DNA from: Neckera pumila
Taxonomy: Eukaryota; Streptophyta; Bryopsida; Hypnales; Neckeraceae
Reading direction: 5' to 3'
Assembly: GCA_963969595.1 (NCBI GenBank)
Contig: OZ018409.1
Span: 12,476,520-12,540,519 of the forward strand
Length of the DNA: 64,000 nucleotides
Position 1 is the stretch's first letter. The number at the start of each line of letters is the position of its first letter. A model generated the notes under the pieces. That model was not told where the DNA came from. It did no database searches and worked only from the letters and a program-made list of their open reading frames with translations. A program made the position numbers and the translations under genes. This document shows positions 1 to 12,891 of this stretch, one piece after another.

Positions 1-963
1 TTGCTTATTTGCATACAGTGAAAGGAGAAATAGTGAATTCTACCATGCTCTACATAAATAATATCTTCTTAAATAGACGAAAAGTTTGTTCTTGGCAAGG
101 ATATTTGCTTGATCTGTAAGTCACTACTAATCAATAAGTGACAATGTTGGTGAATGTTTCACTAAAATCAAGAAAAAGATTTGTTACTATTAATTTGATA
201 TAGAAGATGTGGTCCCAAGTCCCTCTTTGTAAAGTTCTTCTTCAAGTTTTAAAATTCATTCAATCATTCATTACACCATTTTCCTTTTTGATGTGGTAGC
301 ATAGCATTTATGAATTCAAATTTCTTTGAAGCATCCTAGAAAAGCATTTAAGGAAATTGTTTCTAAGTTGGAAGTTTTATTTCCTAGCCTTCAAGAAAAC
401 AATAATCAGATTTCAAATTCTACTTTTGGTACTTATTGCTTCATGTAGAAAAGTAAGTAAGAATTGAAGTTTCGACCACCAACAGGTTCAATCTTCAAGT
501 TGCACAAAAAAAAGAGGAAAAAAAGGGAGGCAATAAGAAGAGATATTGAAGAGAAAAGATTTAGTGAGAAAAAGAAATCTTCTCACTACTTTGCCTATTG
601 TATTGGTATTTATAAAAAATATTTTCCGTTGAATGTTGGACTTCTTGAAATATAGGAAGACTTTAAAAAAAACAGAATTTGTAATTTGAGATGTAATATT
701 TGAGGTAAGAATTTTGTTTTAAATTCACCTAATATCGATACCATAAACTATTGTTGTACAATGCCTATATAAAAATAATATTCTTCTTTTCTTTTGAAAT
801 AACCCATATCATTCTTGAACTTTTAGGCAAGGTCCCTACCTTTTCATTAATCTAGGCTCTTTTCATTGTTAGAAAATCTTAAATGTAAGCTTGCCCATGA
901 ATTGTGGTAAGATATAATCTAATTTATTCTTCTAACAATAACAAATACACCTTGGCTACCTGT
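1..963. other. AT-rich stretch, no supported gene
   Basis: I see no gene with recognisable domains. A 63-codon lysine-rich frame at 464-655 follows several in-frame stops and has no family motif, so it is not annotated as a gene. There is no clear repeat structure. Confidence 0.5.
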
Positions 964-967
964 TTAA

Positions 968-1502
968 CCCCTCAAGGACCAAGAGGATATAATGCTTTTT
1001 TTTCAATTTTTTGAAGATGATCCAAACAATATACTAATAATATAAACTGTTAAATTTTAAAAATTAATGCATATATACTTTTATTTTTATTTTTCAGGAT
1101 CCAATTTTGGCCAATTTTGGCTTTTTATTCTTCTTGTGAAAATGTGTACAAATTTGAGAGAGTTTTTTGTTTTTCATTTTTTTAAATGAAAAAATACAAC
1201 ATTTGCTTTAGATTCTAATACAATTCTTTGGAGAGATAAATTAGCATTATTCATCTTCTTATAAATTTTCTTCCCCCAAAGTTGATTTTTTTGCCAATAA
1301 AGTTGATCATCCAAGATTGATATAATCTAAAAATCCAACGATTAGTATTTTTTACAATTAATTTATGTATATCGGACAAATTGGTCTTTACTTTTGTACA
1401 ATCAAAATTGAAAATTTCAAGCACATCCATGTGCAAAAAATATCAAAGTAGGACAATTCATTGAAAATCTCCATTGTCAAAAAGTTGCTGGGCCTTAAAG
1501 GA
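968..1502 (+). mobile_element. TTAA-flanked short element, type P4
   Basis: The element begins TTAA-CCCCTCAAGGACC (TTAA at 964-967) and ends with an inverted CCTTTAAGG end followed by TTAA at 1503-1506. It has no coding capacity. It is a relative of 17317-19567: both end in the same text (ATATCAAAGTARGACAA, then TTCATTGAAAA and CCATTGTCAAAAA). This copy lacks the 1.3-kb insertion found in the other, so it serves as an empty-site reference. The superfamily (piggyBac-like or Sola3-like) is inferred from the TTAA target and the CCCC terminus only. Confidence 0.7.
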
Positions 1503-1772
1503 TTAAGAATGTTACATGTTTTTGGAAGAGCATTGTTTACTTGATGTTCTCTGTATAGGATACATGTACGTAATTTCAATTTCATTTAGTTGGTGCTTTG
1601 GATATATTTACTTTTGGATTCACGCCTACTGTACTACTACTAATATTTATCTCTGCTTAATGTCAAAAAGCTTTAAGTTTTTACTCTTCATGAATATTTT
1701 TATTAAGAGCATAGATACCAATACTAAAAAAATGAGAATCTCTATAAACATAATTGGTAAAAATACTCATTA

Positions 1773-2005
1773 CACTAAAAGAGAAAGGGGTGTTTTACGT
1801 GAGTTTTTACATATAGTCCTAGACATAAGATTTTAAATAATGACCTTTAAGGAGATTTTCACTTGGATTTTCAACAAAATTTTATTTAAAACACATGCTT
1901 TTAAGTAAAATTTTGCTGAAAATCTCCTTAAAGGTCATTATTTAAAATCTTATATCTAGGACTATACTTAAAAACTCACGTAAAACACCCCTTTTTCTTG
2001 TAGTA
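1773..2005. mobile_element. Foldback MITE with CACTA-type ends
   Basis: This is a long palindrome. The left arm runs CACTAAAAGAGAAAGGGGTG and on through GACCTTTAAGGAGATTTT. The right arm repeats this in reverse, ending in CTTGTAGTA. TTA flanks both ends (1770-1772 and 2006-2008), the 3-bp duplication expected for CACTA or PIF-type insertions. The loop is short (about 60 bp). A related left arm occurs at 50069. Confidence 0.75.
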
Positions 2006-2008
2006 TTA

Positions 2009-2850
2009 AAAATAAAAGCTTATAATTTTTAGGTAACATCTATAGTAAAATATTAGTCATTAGTGTAATATCTCCAATCTCAATAGTCTAGTCAGCAATC
2101 CATGTTGGATAGCGTGAGTTGTCTAATGACAAAAGGCCCTAGATGTCTTAAGCCCAAATTGCAAGGGTAAAGAATGTGACAATAGTTTTATCTCCATCTT
2201 GAGGCCGTTGGCATCACAAGTAAAACACAAATTTGATAAGTGTCTTGTCTCTCCCTTGCCTCACCTCATTCTTCACCATCCTTCATTACTTCCTTCCATC
2301 AATGGATGTTGCCGTGTTCACAATGGCCTTTGCGCCACCACAACCTCCCTCAAAGGATGCAATTCTTGCGAGGTTCATCCATGCAAGTTGAATCATGTCT
2401 CAAATGTTTTGGAGTAGTCGTTGAATTTTTGGTAGTAAAGTGGTGGTAATTTGCATCTATTGTCATGAAATTTGGTTCATTGATATAGGACATTTGGATG
2501 TTCTTGTGTTTTTTCTATTGTTGCAGATCTTGATTGCATTGCATTTTTCATTTGTAGCGTAGAATGGTTGCATATGATTTTGAAGGTAAGAGAATTCATG
2601 GCAAAGGTAAATGTAATTCTAGGAGTTTTGGTTGATTAGTTTGAAAACAAGTATTGTATGTACAAGTGTATGTAGGATTTGAAATGGTTATGGCAAGAAG
2701 TATTTGAAATTTTGTTGGATGTAGATTTAGTAAAGGTATATAGGCTGAAAAATTGTTCAACAATCTAAATGCTCTCTTTGTTCACCCATTTTACAAATAG
2801 TATTGTCTTGGGGCTAATCTCGTCCAACCATCTCATATTGTCAACGGGAG
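2009..2850. other. No supported gene
   Basis: Overlapping short frames at 2199-2449 have no recognisable motif. I see no terminal repeats or tandem structure. Confidence 0.45.
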
Positions 2851-3207
2851 TTAACCATAAAAAGAATTGGTTAATAAGACCTTAATGTCCAATTGTCCTT
2901 CCACTAGTACAAGCATAAGGGGACCAATGGTATCTAAGATGGACACCAAAGGGACAAATGGGTAACCATCCACCAAAGCATTTGCCAAAAAGTGAATGTT
3001 CAACATTTGCCAAGGTACATGTATATAAGCATCTACCAATGGTGATGCTTGACTAAACTCAAGGGGACCAATGGCATCCAAGACAGAAACTAAAGGTAAA
3101 CACCTAAGGGACTAATGGTGGACAAAAGTCACCAATGGTGACTTTGGGTGGACAGTAGAAGGTCATTTATCCTATGATAAAATGGCAAATTCTGGTGTCA
3201 TATACTA
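2851..3207. repeat. Dispersed repeat, copy 1 (CCACCAA/GGACCAATGG-rich)
   Basis: The stretch is dense in short degenerate words such as ATCCACCAAAG, GGACCAATGG and GGTGACTTTGG. It ends in a block (GGACAGTAGAAGGTCATTTA to GATAAAATGGCAAA) that recurs at 4417-4475, so 2851-3207 and 4021-4475 are two copies of one repeat. There is no coding signal. Confidence 0.55.
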
Positions 3208-4020
3208 CTTGAGGTATCTATAAGTTCATACTTCTAATTGAATGAGAATTAAATTTGAGGAGAATGCATGCATGCTTCAAATATGTAGCAATTGGCAGTA
3301 AGTGATTATAATGATTTAAACTCTATACTCCAATTTCTACTATATATAATTGAAAATAGTTTAATTATATATTTAACAATGCATTTGTTGAGCTCAATTT
3401 TCAATTGTTGAGACACAATTTAAAAACAGATACTTTTAAATGGCTTTACAGAAGAAGCCATGTTTACAATCTTATTTCATAGAAAACTATGAATTATCTC
3501 AATGAAGGAATGTTTAACAACCTCATGGCTAGATGCATTAAAGGAAGTCTCAAAGAAGTATCATTTGTAAGCAATAAATGTATTATTAAACTTTTCAAAT
3601 TCATCTACAAATCTACACTTTGTAAAACCATCAATTGCTCTTGTTGATTCTAAGAAAACCTCACCTCATGAAACTTTGGATTGAACCCGATTCCCTTCTT
3701 TTGTAACATGAATCTATGTGCTCCATGTATTCTTTAACGCCCTTTCATGATCTTCTAATCGAGCTTGAATATCATAGTTGACACAGCATCTCCATAAGCT
3801 TTGGGTTGCCATCAATAAGATGATGAATGTTGTTCTTCATGATGAAAAGGTCTATTGCCCATTGAAAGTGAATAACACTTCTAGAAGCTGGAATACTAAC
3901 ACAATCTTGTCTAGGGACAAATCCCATATTATAATTGAAGGTTTGGAGGATTGTATAACTTTTTTGTGATTGTTCAAAGGGGGGAATTATAAAAAAATTA
4001 GAAAAAATAAATTTAATTGA

Positions 4021-4475
4021 ATGTCCAACTGTTGTCCCACCAATGGCAACACTTGGCGGTCAAATGGAGACCAACGGTGTGTAGGATGTCCTGATGCCCA
4101 ATCATCCACCAAGGCATCCCAAAAGGCCAACAATCTATGTCTAAGGGATGTTCATCCAAACATCCACCAAAGACATAATGGATGCAAAAGGACTATTGGC
4201 ATACATCCAAGGCGGACACAAAAGGTGGACACTTTCCACCAAGGCATCTCAAAAGGCCAACTATTGATGTCCAAGGGATGTTTGTCTAAGCATCCACCAA
4301 AGGCGTAAGGGACGTAAGGGAACTATTGGTATCCAATGCGGATGTCGACCAATGGTGGACACCTCAGCTACCAAATGGCTAAAGTAGACAAAGTTGATCA
4401 ATGGTGACTTTTGGCGGACAATAGATGGCCATTTATACTAGGATTAAATGGCAAATCTTGATGTCATTTACTACC
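4021..4475. repeat. Dispersed repeat, copy 2, with 130-bp tandem duplication
   Basis: The word TCCACCAAGGCATCYCAAAA starts at 4105 and again at 4235, giving a 130-bp period with two degenerate units. The 3' part (GGACAATAGATGGCCATTTA and following) matches the end of the repeat at 2851-3207. The 95-codon frame across it is a translation of the repeat. Confidence 0.6.
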
Positions 4476-6095
4476 CTATCCATCCGTCATTTTGTCTTTC
4501 CATTCAAACATCTTAATTATTAACATGATGCAAGTCTTAAAACATTGGTAAAATTTAGACCATTAATTAATTTTTTTTTTTAAATATTATATTTGTCTGT
4601 AAACAAAATTTAACATCTTCTATACATAGATAGTTTTTTGTGAATTTAAAGATGTCCATTACTACTCAACAAAATACTTCTAATTAGAATATTGAGAATC
4701 CCTAAAGTCCCATCGATCCTATTGTGGCCAAAATACAATTTTAGATACGCTTTTACATTGTCAAATCTTGTCATGACTTTTTGAAAATGCTTTGTATACA
4801 TATAATTTTTTCATCAATCCAATTGATCCTTCAAAAGTTACAAGCATTTTAAAAAAATCAGAGGTAGGTGGGCAAGGCAAGCAAGCTGGTTAGCTAAAAT
4901 ACATTGACTTCAAGCTGGGGCAACTAAGGGAGAAAAGAGAGCAACAAAATGGTAGATAGCAGGTGCTTTAGGAAAATGACGGGCTACCGAGCGACCTTTG
5001 GTTGGGGAGTGTCCAACCATTGGAGGTGGAATTGAAGGTGCAACACAATGCTTTAAGCGAGGAGTACAATTTTTTTTTATTGAAGCTCTAATTCCGCAAA
5101 TTTGGCTTGTAATTACAACCACCCACACATAACAAGTACAATTTTTTGTAAATTTGTAGTTTCTACAATTATGTGACAATTATGAAGTAATTTGCAAGTG
5201 CATTTCAAGGGTTCCAGTTTCCAAATATAGGTATTGTAATAGTGGAATTCAATTTCACTTGTTGTTTGCAACTCATAGTTTGAGCTAATTTACTAAACAA
5301 AGCTACCTTGGCTGACAATAAGCAATGCATTACCAAAAGTTTGACTTCTATAGTTACCCACATTTGCTGACAAATTCTCCAAATTTCTAAAATTTCAACA
5401 AATATTTGATGGTTATTCCCCAATTTGTCACCACTCCTTTCAATGTGGTAGAAGGTGAGGCAAAGCAACAAATTCAACCTCCCATTATACAAATTGGAAG
5501 ACCCTCCTACCTCCCACCTCCCACCTACTTCATTGGCTCATTTTTTGGTTTTGAAGCCATGTATCTACAACTTCCAAAATGCTTTGGTTGTTTGTAAGCT
5601 TTGATGAGAGAAGGAGTCGCATCTAAGCATGTGGGATTGCTTTAGGGACATTGCTTTGTAAATCCAAAGCAATGAGAGGAAAGAAGACAAAAGGAAAAAA
5701 GAAAGACTAGTACTTTGTTACTTTCTATTCCTTTTGTGCCATTTTGAGTTTGTAATGTTTACTATTTGCGTTGGATTGCTACAAATTATCTCTCTATTTT
5801 TTCTCTACAAGTAACATTCTTGATCACATCAATAGAACTTGAGTCAAATTATCAAGGTCTTCCAAAGACCATGGCATGTAGATATGGCAGTATCACATGC
5901 ACTAGCTCTATTTCATGTTAATTGCTCTCTACTCTTAGCTCTCTACTCTTATTAGTATTAGTGTTTAGCTAGTCCAACTGATATTATGGACAATTGCTAC
6001 AAAGATTGTATATCATTTGTACATCTAGATTTAGAGAGCGCCAAGCAGTAGACTATGAGAAAGTTCTGGTACACCACAAGAAGAGCATTTAGCTC
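4476..6095. other. No supported gene
   Basis: I see only short frames without motifs, plus a small direct repeat of AGCTCTCTACTCTTA near 5930-5955. Confidence 0.45.
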
Positions 6096-6099
6096 TTAA

Positions 6100-6930
6100 C
6101 CCCTAAAGGACCGGCATGCCTTTTTTGGCTGTATAGAAATTTTGGGCAAGTATGTGGGATTAGAGATTTCCATATTTTAGATTGATATTTTAATAGAAGG
6201 TGGGAGCAAGGAATATCTTTCATATGCACTAAATTTCATGATATTTAAAAATGTATGTTAAAAGTTCTAAAAGTATATATACGTGGAAAGCTTTTCATCA
6301 TCCCATGTTTATTCATTAGTAAAAAGTTATGAGGATTTTTAGTTTGCAAATAGTTATGGATTCTCTACTCTAAAATAAACTTTGAAGTCCTTTATCTTAC
6401 TCAATTTTCAATACTTTAAAAAAAAAACAAAAAAACCCTAGGATGTAGATTGTTTATTCTAATATTGTAACCATTGGGATTGGCTTTTTTCAATTCCATA
6501 ATTAAATTCTTGACAATTTAGTATTTTTAATCATTCTCTACTACTATCGACTTACTATTTTTTTCCTATATGTTGTACAATTCCAAATGAAGTGAAAATT
6601 TTCAAGCAAGTAGCCAACTTATCTAGAAAAAAGAATTCAAAGTAATACCATCATTTTGGATAATTTTTCATCAAAAAGTGAGCTTGTGAAGTGCAGCTGC
6701 CTTGTTTTTGGCAAGGCCAAAAAAATGATTTAAGGGAATTTGAATGCTTATATCTTGCAATCATGTAGTGGAAATTTCTGAAATTCTTACCAAATGTTTT
6801 GAAGTCAACATACTACAAGATCTTATGGTTATATGTGTCAAAAATTTTTTTTTTTCAAAAATTGGATCTTGTACTAAAATGACAGTTTTTGAGCAATTTT
6901 GATGAAAATATAGTCATGAAACTTTAGGGG
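6100..6930 (+). mobile_element. TTAA-flanked short element, type P1
   Basis: The left end is TTAA-CCCCTAAAGGACC (TTAA at 6096-6099), followed by the P1 signature GGCATGCCTTTTTTGGC. The right end is ACTTTAGGGG followed by CTAA, a one-base change from TTAA. There is no coding capacity. The interior matches P1 copies at 12892, 40511, 52785 and 63182. Confidence 0.75.
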
Positions 6931-6948
6931 CTAAAGATTGGTGTCCCT

Positions 6949-7208
6949 AACTACACAAAATAGTGAAGTTAGGTTGCCTTAACAATTAAGTTGCTTTATT
7001 CCAAGAAAGTTACTTTATAAGCCATAAAAGTCAAACAAATGCTTCTGCACATATTTCCATTTGAACACATGAAGGTTCATGAGTCCCAATTTCAGCAATA
7101 TCAATTTCAAAATTAGTGCATTCTCATACAGTAATAATAAGTATTTATATAGTGTCAAGTGTTGAGAAATTAGTGTGGAGCAGCCTAATTTCACTATTTC
7201 GTGTAGTT
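6949..7208. mobile_element. MITE-like inverted repeat
   Basis: Arms of about 28 bp (left AACTACACAAAATAGTGAAG..., right its near-perfect reverse complement ending CGTGTAGTT) enclose about 200 bp of non-coding DNA. The same terminal sequence, diverged, bounds the shorter element at 40053-40170. The target duplication is not clear. Confidence 0.6.
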
Positions 7209-7348
7209 GTACCTACAAGACAATTGTTAGATAGCTTTTGGTATTTTGTGTAAGGTAGGGTGTTCTAAAAGTGACCCTACTCTAAAAGTAACTTCTAACT
7301 TAGAGATAAGTTTTGCTTTATTCAGTATACCAAAAGTGTACATTTTAA

Positions 7349-8289
7349 CCCCTAAAGGCCCAAGGCATTTTCTAGCTCCAAAACCATTGAAAATTGCCAT
7401 TTCTGCTGCAATCACCCAAGAAACCAAGAAATATTATTTTTTAATATCTAACTGTAGGATCTTGTACTTCACTTGTCTTAGATCATGTTATAAAAATTTC
7501 ATAAAGTTTGACCATATGGATTAGAAGATATTAGCATTTGAAGTTGGAAAAAGAGTTTTTTTTTAACTGTGGCTTGAAACTTCATATGACTTTGACGGCC
7601 ATTTGTAGATTTTTTTTGCACTACACACCATTGGATTAACTTTTTTTGTGTTGAAAATTTGAGCTGAGAGTCGGGTTAAAAAATTTTAGAATGTCTTAAC
7701 TTGATTTTCACATATAAAAAAATTGCTAAGTAGAAGTAGATCTAAAACTGAACAAAACACTAAATTGTTAATAGCTCTTAGGTGGAATTAAAAAACCATA
7801 ATCCCAATGGCGGGATTGTTCTTGCAAAAAAACATAATATTTTCAAAAAAAATTTAAAAAAATTTAAAAATTGCATTCAAAAATGAATTTTGTAAGTTGT
7901 TTTTTGAAGAAGATGCTTAGATTGCCCAAACTGAAACAAGATTGTCTATAACATTTTCATTCTAAGAATAGAATAAATAGAATAAATTCCAAATAGAATA
8001 AATTGAAGCTTCAAATGTAGACAAAAACATGATCTTCAAGAAAAAAAACTTAAAAAAAACTTACAATTTATTACAGCTTTTTTTTTTTGCTCGGCAAGTT
8101 GTTTTTTTGACTTTGGGTGGCATGACTTTTGCTCCCGGGCACCGTTTGAAAAAAATATATATTTTTAGAAAGCTAATGTGATTTCCTATCTTCCAAAAAA
8201 ATTTCAAAAAATCAGGTCAAAAGTTTAAGTCACATGATCCTATCTAAAATCCCAAGTGTCCCCCAAGGGGACTTTTAAGCCTTTAGGAG
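7349..8289 (+). mobile_element. TTAA-flanked short element, type P2
   Basis: TTAA at 7345-7348 is followed by CCCCTAAAGGCCCAAGGC. The right end is CCTTTAGGAG followed by TTAA at 8290-8293. It is non-coding and about 940 bp. It aligns along its length with 41438-42353 and, inverted, with 31316-32236. Confidence 0.78.
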
Positions 8290-8485
8290 TTAAGAAGTGG
8301 TTGCTTTTAGTCACCACCATATTTCATCTTCAAGAATATTTAACCGGTTCTACAAAAGTTCCAAAAATATGAAAAAATTTGGATTAGATGCCAATTCCAT
8401 TTTTCTTCCTAAAAAAATTATTAAAAAATTTTCAAAGAACTTAGCTTCTTCTAAAACACAATCAGCTCTTAGAAGGTTGTTTTAA

Positions 8486-9119
8486 CCTCTAAATGCCCAA
8501 GGCTTGCTTTAAGCCTCTTGGAATTTGCTCTAAATTGAACAAAAAGCTAATATTTTGATAAGTTGAATCAATTTCTTTTTAGTTGTAACCATACTAATTC
8601 AAATAAGACACACTAGAGATCACATAGGAAAAGAAAGCACTACAATTTCATTTAAAGATTGAAAGATTATAATGTTTGATTATGAGGATGTTAAAACTAT
8701 GAAAATTTTTAGCTCTCATTTTGCATGTCAAATCTAAAAAATTGGTCACCAAAAAAATATGAGGTGGAAGGGCCTAACATGCATAACTCCAATCGATTTA
8801 TGGCTTTTCAAAATCTACTCTACAAAAAACTTAAATAAGTTTATAGTGTAATTTTTCCTCCAAGATCTAGTGTCTTTGAGGCTCATTTCCAAGAGCATTC
8901 AACACTACGGAAAGTCAAGATTGCAATGGGTACCCTTGCACAAATCTTAAACAGAAAAATCATAATCATTCATTTTCATAATCAAATTTTTGATGCTAAA
9001 ACTAGACTTCAAAAAGAATTTGTCAAAAAAAGAAACTATTAATAAAGAAACTTAGTTAGGTCTTATTTAACTTCAAAGTTTTTTGGACACCAAAATTCGG
9101 TTCCTTGGGCATTTAGGGG
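8486..9119 (+). mobile_element. TTAA-flanked short element, type P3
   Basis: TTAA at 8482-8485 precedes CCTCTAAATGCCCAAGGC. The right end is GGGCATTTAGGGG with TTAA at 9120-9123. The ends are thus TIRs of about 13 bp (CCYCTAAATGCCC). It is non-coding and related to 35252-35884. Confidence 0.75.
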
Positions 9120-9920
9120 TTAAAGTATAGACTATTTTAATCCTCGTTGCACGCTAGCTAGGAACAACAAAAGACTTGGGATGCATTGCAAAAGGTGTGT
9201 CAATGGTAACGTTGCATGTTGGAGGATTTGTTTTGGTCAATGTTTTTTTTTCCAACAATTTGGAGCAAAATTGCACCAAATTTTTTTTCTCGGCACCAAG
9301 GCTATAGGAAGAAATCAAAGAAAAAAGACCATAAATTGCCTAAGGTGTTCCAATTTTTGAAATAATTTGGATGAAGGTGCCAACTTTAAATGAAATTCAT
9401 CCAAATACGTGGATGTGAAAAAAGTTTTATCCAAAATACAAATAAATACTAATTATTTGGGCAACATCATTTTTTTGTTTGTCGCCACTTCAACACTACT
9501 CCAAAAACCAAAAAAAAAAAACTGGTTTGGGTGGGGTTTTCTGGCTTAAATTGAAAAATTAAGATTGGAAGTTCATAAGGTGCTTTTGTCTGAGCTGCTA
9601 ATTAATTTTGGAAGGCCCAACCTCTTGAAATGTTTTTTAATCAATTTTCCTTCAAAGGCAAATGGATTTGGCATCTAATTTGAGTCGTTTCATTATTTTA
9701 AAGGTTTAAAGAATTATTTATGATATTTGAAGTTGAAATACAATGATTACTAGAAGCATTTGGCACTTCTTGAAATGTCCTGTACGGTTGTTAGATTAGT
9801 CTTTACTTTGTTTCAAAATTTGATCATTAGCATTTGATCATTAGAATTATTGCTTGACACTTGATTGCTTTGATTATTGCTTGAAAGTAGGATATTGCTT
9901 GACACTTGATCACTTCACTT

Positions 9921-10485
9921 TTAAAGGACCATTGTTCCCAAGGTGGATTTTAGGCAGGTACCTAGGGGCTGAGTTTTTGTCATGATTTTTGAAACTTTTT
10001 TGAAGATAGAAAAATTGATTAGCTTCATGGGATATTATTTTTTTTTTCAGTTGATGACCAAGAACAAAACTTATGTCCAAATAAGCTCAAAACAAAGGAG
10101 ACTATGCAGCAAAAAAAAATTCAAAAATTTGAATTTTTTTCATATATATTTTGTTCTCAAAGATTATACTTTTGTCTATATGGAAAGCTTTGATTCATTT
10201 GATTTGAATTTATGGACAATCTTGTTTTTCAAGCAATTGGAGCATATCTTTGAAAAAAATTGTAGGATTCATTTCTGAATGCAAATTTTTATAATTTTTC
10301 AAAAAAAAAATTCCGCATGGTTTAGTTTGCTTGCTAAAACATTCTCACCATTGGAATTTGTGTGTTTTAATTCCATCTTAGAGATATTAATAATTCTGAT
10401 TTTTTGGACCAATTATGAATTAGTTCTGAATTTTGAAGTGATCAACCTATGGGGGGCTATAGGCTACCTCATGACCAACAAAATC
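9921..10485 (-). mobile_element. P2-type element, inverted, truncated
   Basis: The text from AAGGACCATTGTTCCCAAGG to about 10485 follows the reverse complement of P2 (compare 31316-32236), including the segment GCTTGCTAAAACATTCTCACC. The CCCC terminus is eroded and the far end is missing. Confidence 0.6.
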
Positions 10486-11782
10486 TAAATCCAATATGGT
10501 CATCTTCCTACCTAATGCAGTTACAACATTTTCAAATATGGAAGACCTAAAAAATCAGTTTTTACAAAGAATTTTACACTACAAAGTTGGAAGTATCTAT
10601 TGAGGTCACTAATTACTCTATAACTACTATGTAAGACATTGATTATGGTCTGAAAAACCACAATGGGGTCATTAGGTGTCCATCATGGGCCATTTGACCG
10701 CAATGGGATGTTTACCTTATTTGTGTTTTTTATCCTTGAGGAAGAGAACTTGTATTACCTATGAAGTTGTTAGAAAAGTGTTTAGCATGGGATGGCTTGC
10801 GTGTTTGTTGGAGCTGCAAATCATTGGTAACACCTCCTGCATTATCAAACACTCTCTGTGCAGTTCCTTCAAAGAGATTCTCACCTCCACTACCTTCATG
10901 TTTTCTTGACAATTATTAATATCACTGCCAGTATCTTCCATGCCAATGCAATTTCATTAGATGATTGATTCCATTACTACATAAGGCATTGGTGTGTTCA
11001 TAGAACAATATTTCAATAGTCAAGAATGCAACTTTGATGGAAGGGAGTTCAATTGCAAGGAGTTAGAAGAGGACAATTTTCAAGAAGGTCTTTACAAAGA
11101 AGAAGAAACATGATCAAATCCAAATTCAATAGCTGAACATTCATAGTCGTGGAGACAAAGGCACGGCAAAGCTTTGCACGTCTTAGGAGAGGCTAGGATG
11201 ATAGGATTAGTTGAAGACAACACCACACGTGGACAATATAAGCAGAAGACATCATTGTCCACTTTGACCAATCACTTGAGCAGCCCCTCAACTCCTAGCT
11301 ATCGTCCAAATTGACTACAATGGGATGGCCTTGACCAGGATTTGCTTAACTTTGAATATGTAGTCATAAAAACTTTGAACAATTTGTACTGACCTTCCAA
11401 AATCCACACTTTTGCAATTTAAAAAATTTCAAAACTTGACAATTAAACTCTAGAGTATTCTATATATTTAGTGCAAGTTCATTTATTACTTTACACCAGT
11501 TTCAAAAAAGCTTATCATTAGAAGGAGAGAAAGTCTTTGAAAAGATCACTTCCCCTTTAGAGTATAACTTCAACAAAGGACTGCAATCATTTTGGATGTA
11601 CACCATCTGGCAGTGGATTAGAATGTAATTGCCCAACAAACATTTCCTTGGCTTCCTTGATGCGTATGTCCTTCAACTTTTTTGATTAGTAGATTGCCCA
11701 ATCAGCTTTCCTTCCATCTTTGATATAAGATTGGGTGCCATTGCTTTACCGTAAGACTTTACTTGTATAAACATTTGCATTA
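10486..11782. other. No supported gene
   Basis: Short overlapping frames on both strands near 10676-10941 have no motif. No terminal repeats were found. Confidence 0.4.
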
Positions 11783-11785
11783 TTA

Positions 11786-12189
11786 GAGCATCCCCACTCC
11801 AACTCAACAAGTGGCTCAAACTAGGCAAATGGCCGTGCCTGGCCATAATGAGTGCCCCACGGCACGCACGACGAGGGCCAAAAAATGGCCGGGCACGGCC
11901 AAATTTGAAGAGCACCCGGCCAAATGAAGAGTCTTGCTTGCGGCTTGGTATGATTATTTTATCTTTATTTCCAAGTTTCAAGAGACCTTTTCATTTATTC
12001 CCCAAGTTTTGAGAGACCTTTTCATTAATGAATGTCTTTCCCCGAGTAGGCATTCATGAGGTAGCACTTGAGGGCCATGTAAACCCGGTTTCCCGTGTTC
12101 GTAATCCGTGTTGCCGTGGGGCACATGGACCGGGCTTGGTCAAATGACACTCCAAGTGCTCCCTGGCCGTGCCTGGAGTGGGGATGCTC
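11786..12189. mobile_element. PIF/Harbinger-type MITE
   Basis: The left end is GAGCATCCCCACTCCAACTC and the right end is its inverted counterpart (GGAGTGGGGATGCTC). Both are flanked by TTA (11783-11785 and 12190-12192), the target duplication typical of PIF/Harbinger. The interior is clearly richer in G+C than its surroundings, with repeated GGCCGTGCCTGG and GGCCGGGCACGGCC words near the ends. It has no transposase. Confidence 0.8.
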
Positions 12190-12344
12190 TTACCCCGTGC
12201 ACTTAAAATTTTGAAAGGTGTCTTAAATACATGGTGATGATAAGAAATGATTTGCAATTGTTTAGATTCAATCTAATTTGATGACAATTATTGTATTAAA
12301 ATTATTAATATATTACTTCTCAACCCCGTTCTCAACATCACAAC

Positions 12345-12510
12345 TATTACAATATGGAACATTTTAAGTATAGTTTCAGTATAGTCTTTGTAGTAAGATT
12401 TTAAATTAATGACTTTCTAGGAGATTTTCAATAAAACTACACAAAAACTATATGTATTTCTAATAAAATTTTACTTAAAAATCTTTTGTAGGGCTTAGGA
12501 TTTTGTGCAA
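12345..12510. repeat. Diverged foldback remnant
   Basis: The stretch resembles the inverted arms of the MITE at 1773-2005 (AAGATTTTAAATTAATGACTT, AGGAGATTTTCAATAAAA, then the inverted AATAAAATTTTACTTAAAAA). The ends are eroded. Confidence 0.35.
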
Positions 12511-12891
12511 ACCAAAGACTAAAAGTGTCTGAGAAAATGTTTTTTCCAACCTTTCAATTCTTTCATTTAAAAAATAGTTATTTTTGCTCCCTTTTTTTAT
12601 AAGACTACATTTCCTATATAAGTTTCAAAATACTTTTCACATTGAAATTTTGAAAATTAGAAAGGCAACAAGTATGTCAATTTGTTACACTAAAAGACTT
12701 GACTTTACAAAATATTGAGATTTGTTTTATAATGTCAAGAATTTGCCATTGAAAATTTGAAGAGGACACATTCTATCCTCATAGTCCTTGAGGGATTAAA
12801 GTTTTGTCATTACATTTTGCCAAAATCCACTCTAGGATTGTCATTCATTTTTAGTTAAAAAATAAGTAAGGAGGGTTTTCATCCTTTTTAA

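Noticed and set aside
464..655. Lysine-rich 63-codon frame
   Set aside because: No domain, stops before it, typical of AT-rich DNA.
1516..1836. 106-codon frame
   Set aside because: Runs into the MITE at 1773-2005 and ends in its arm; no motif.
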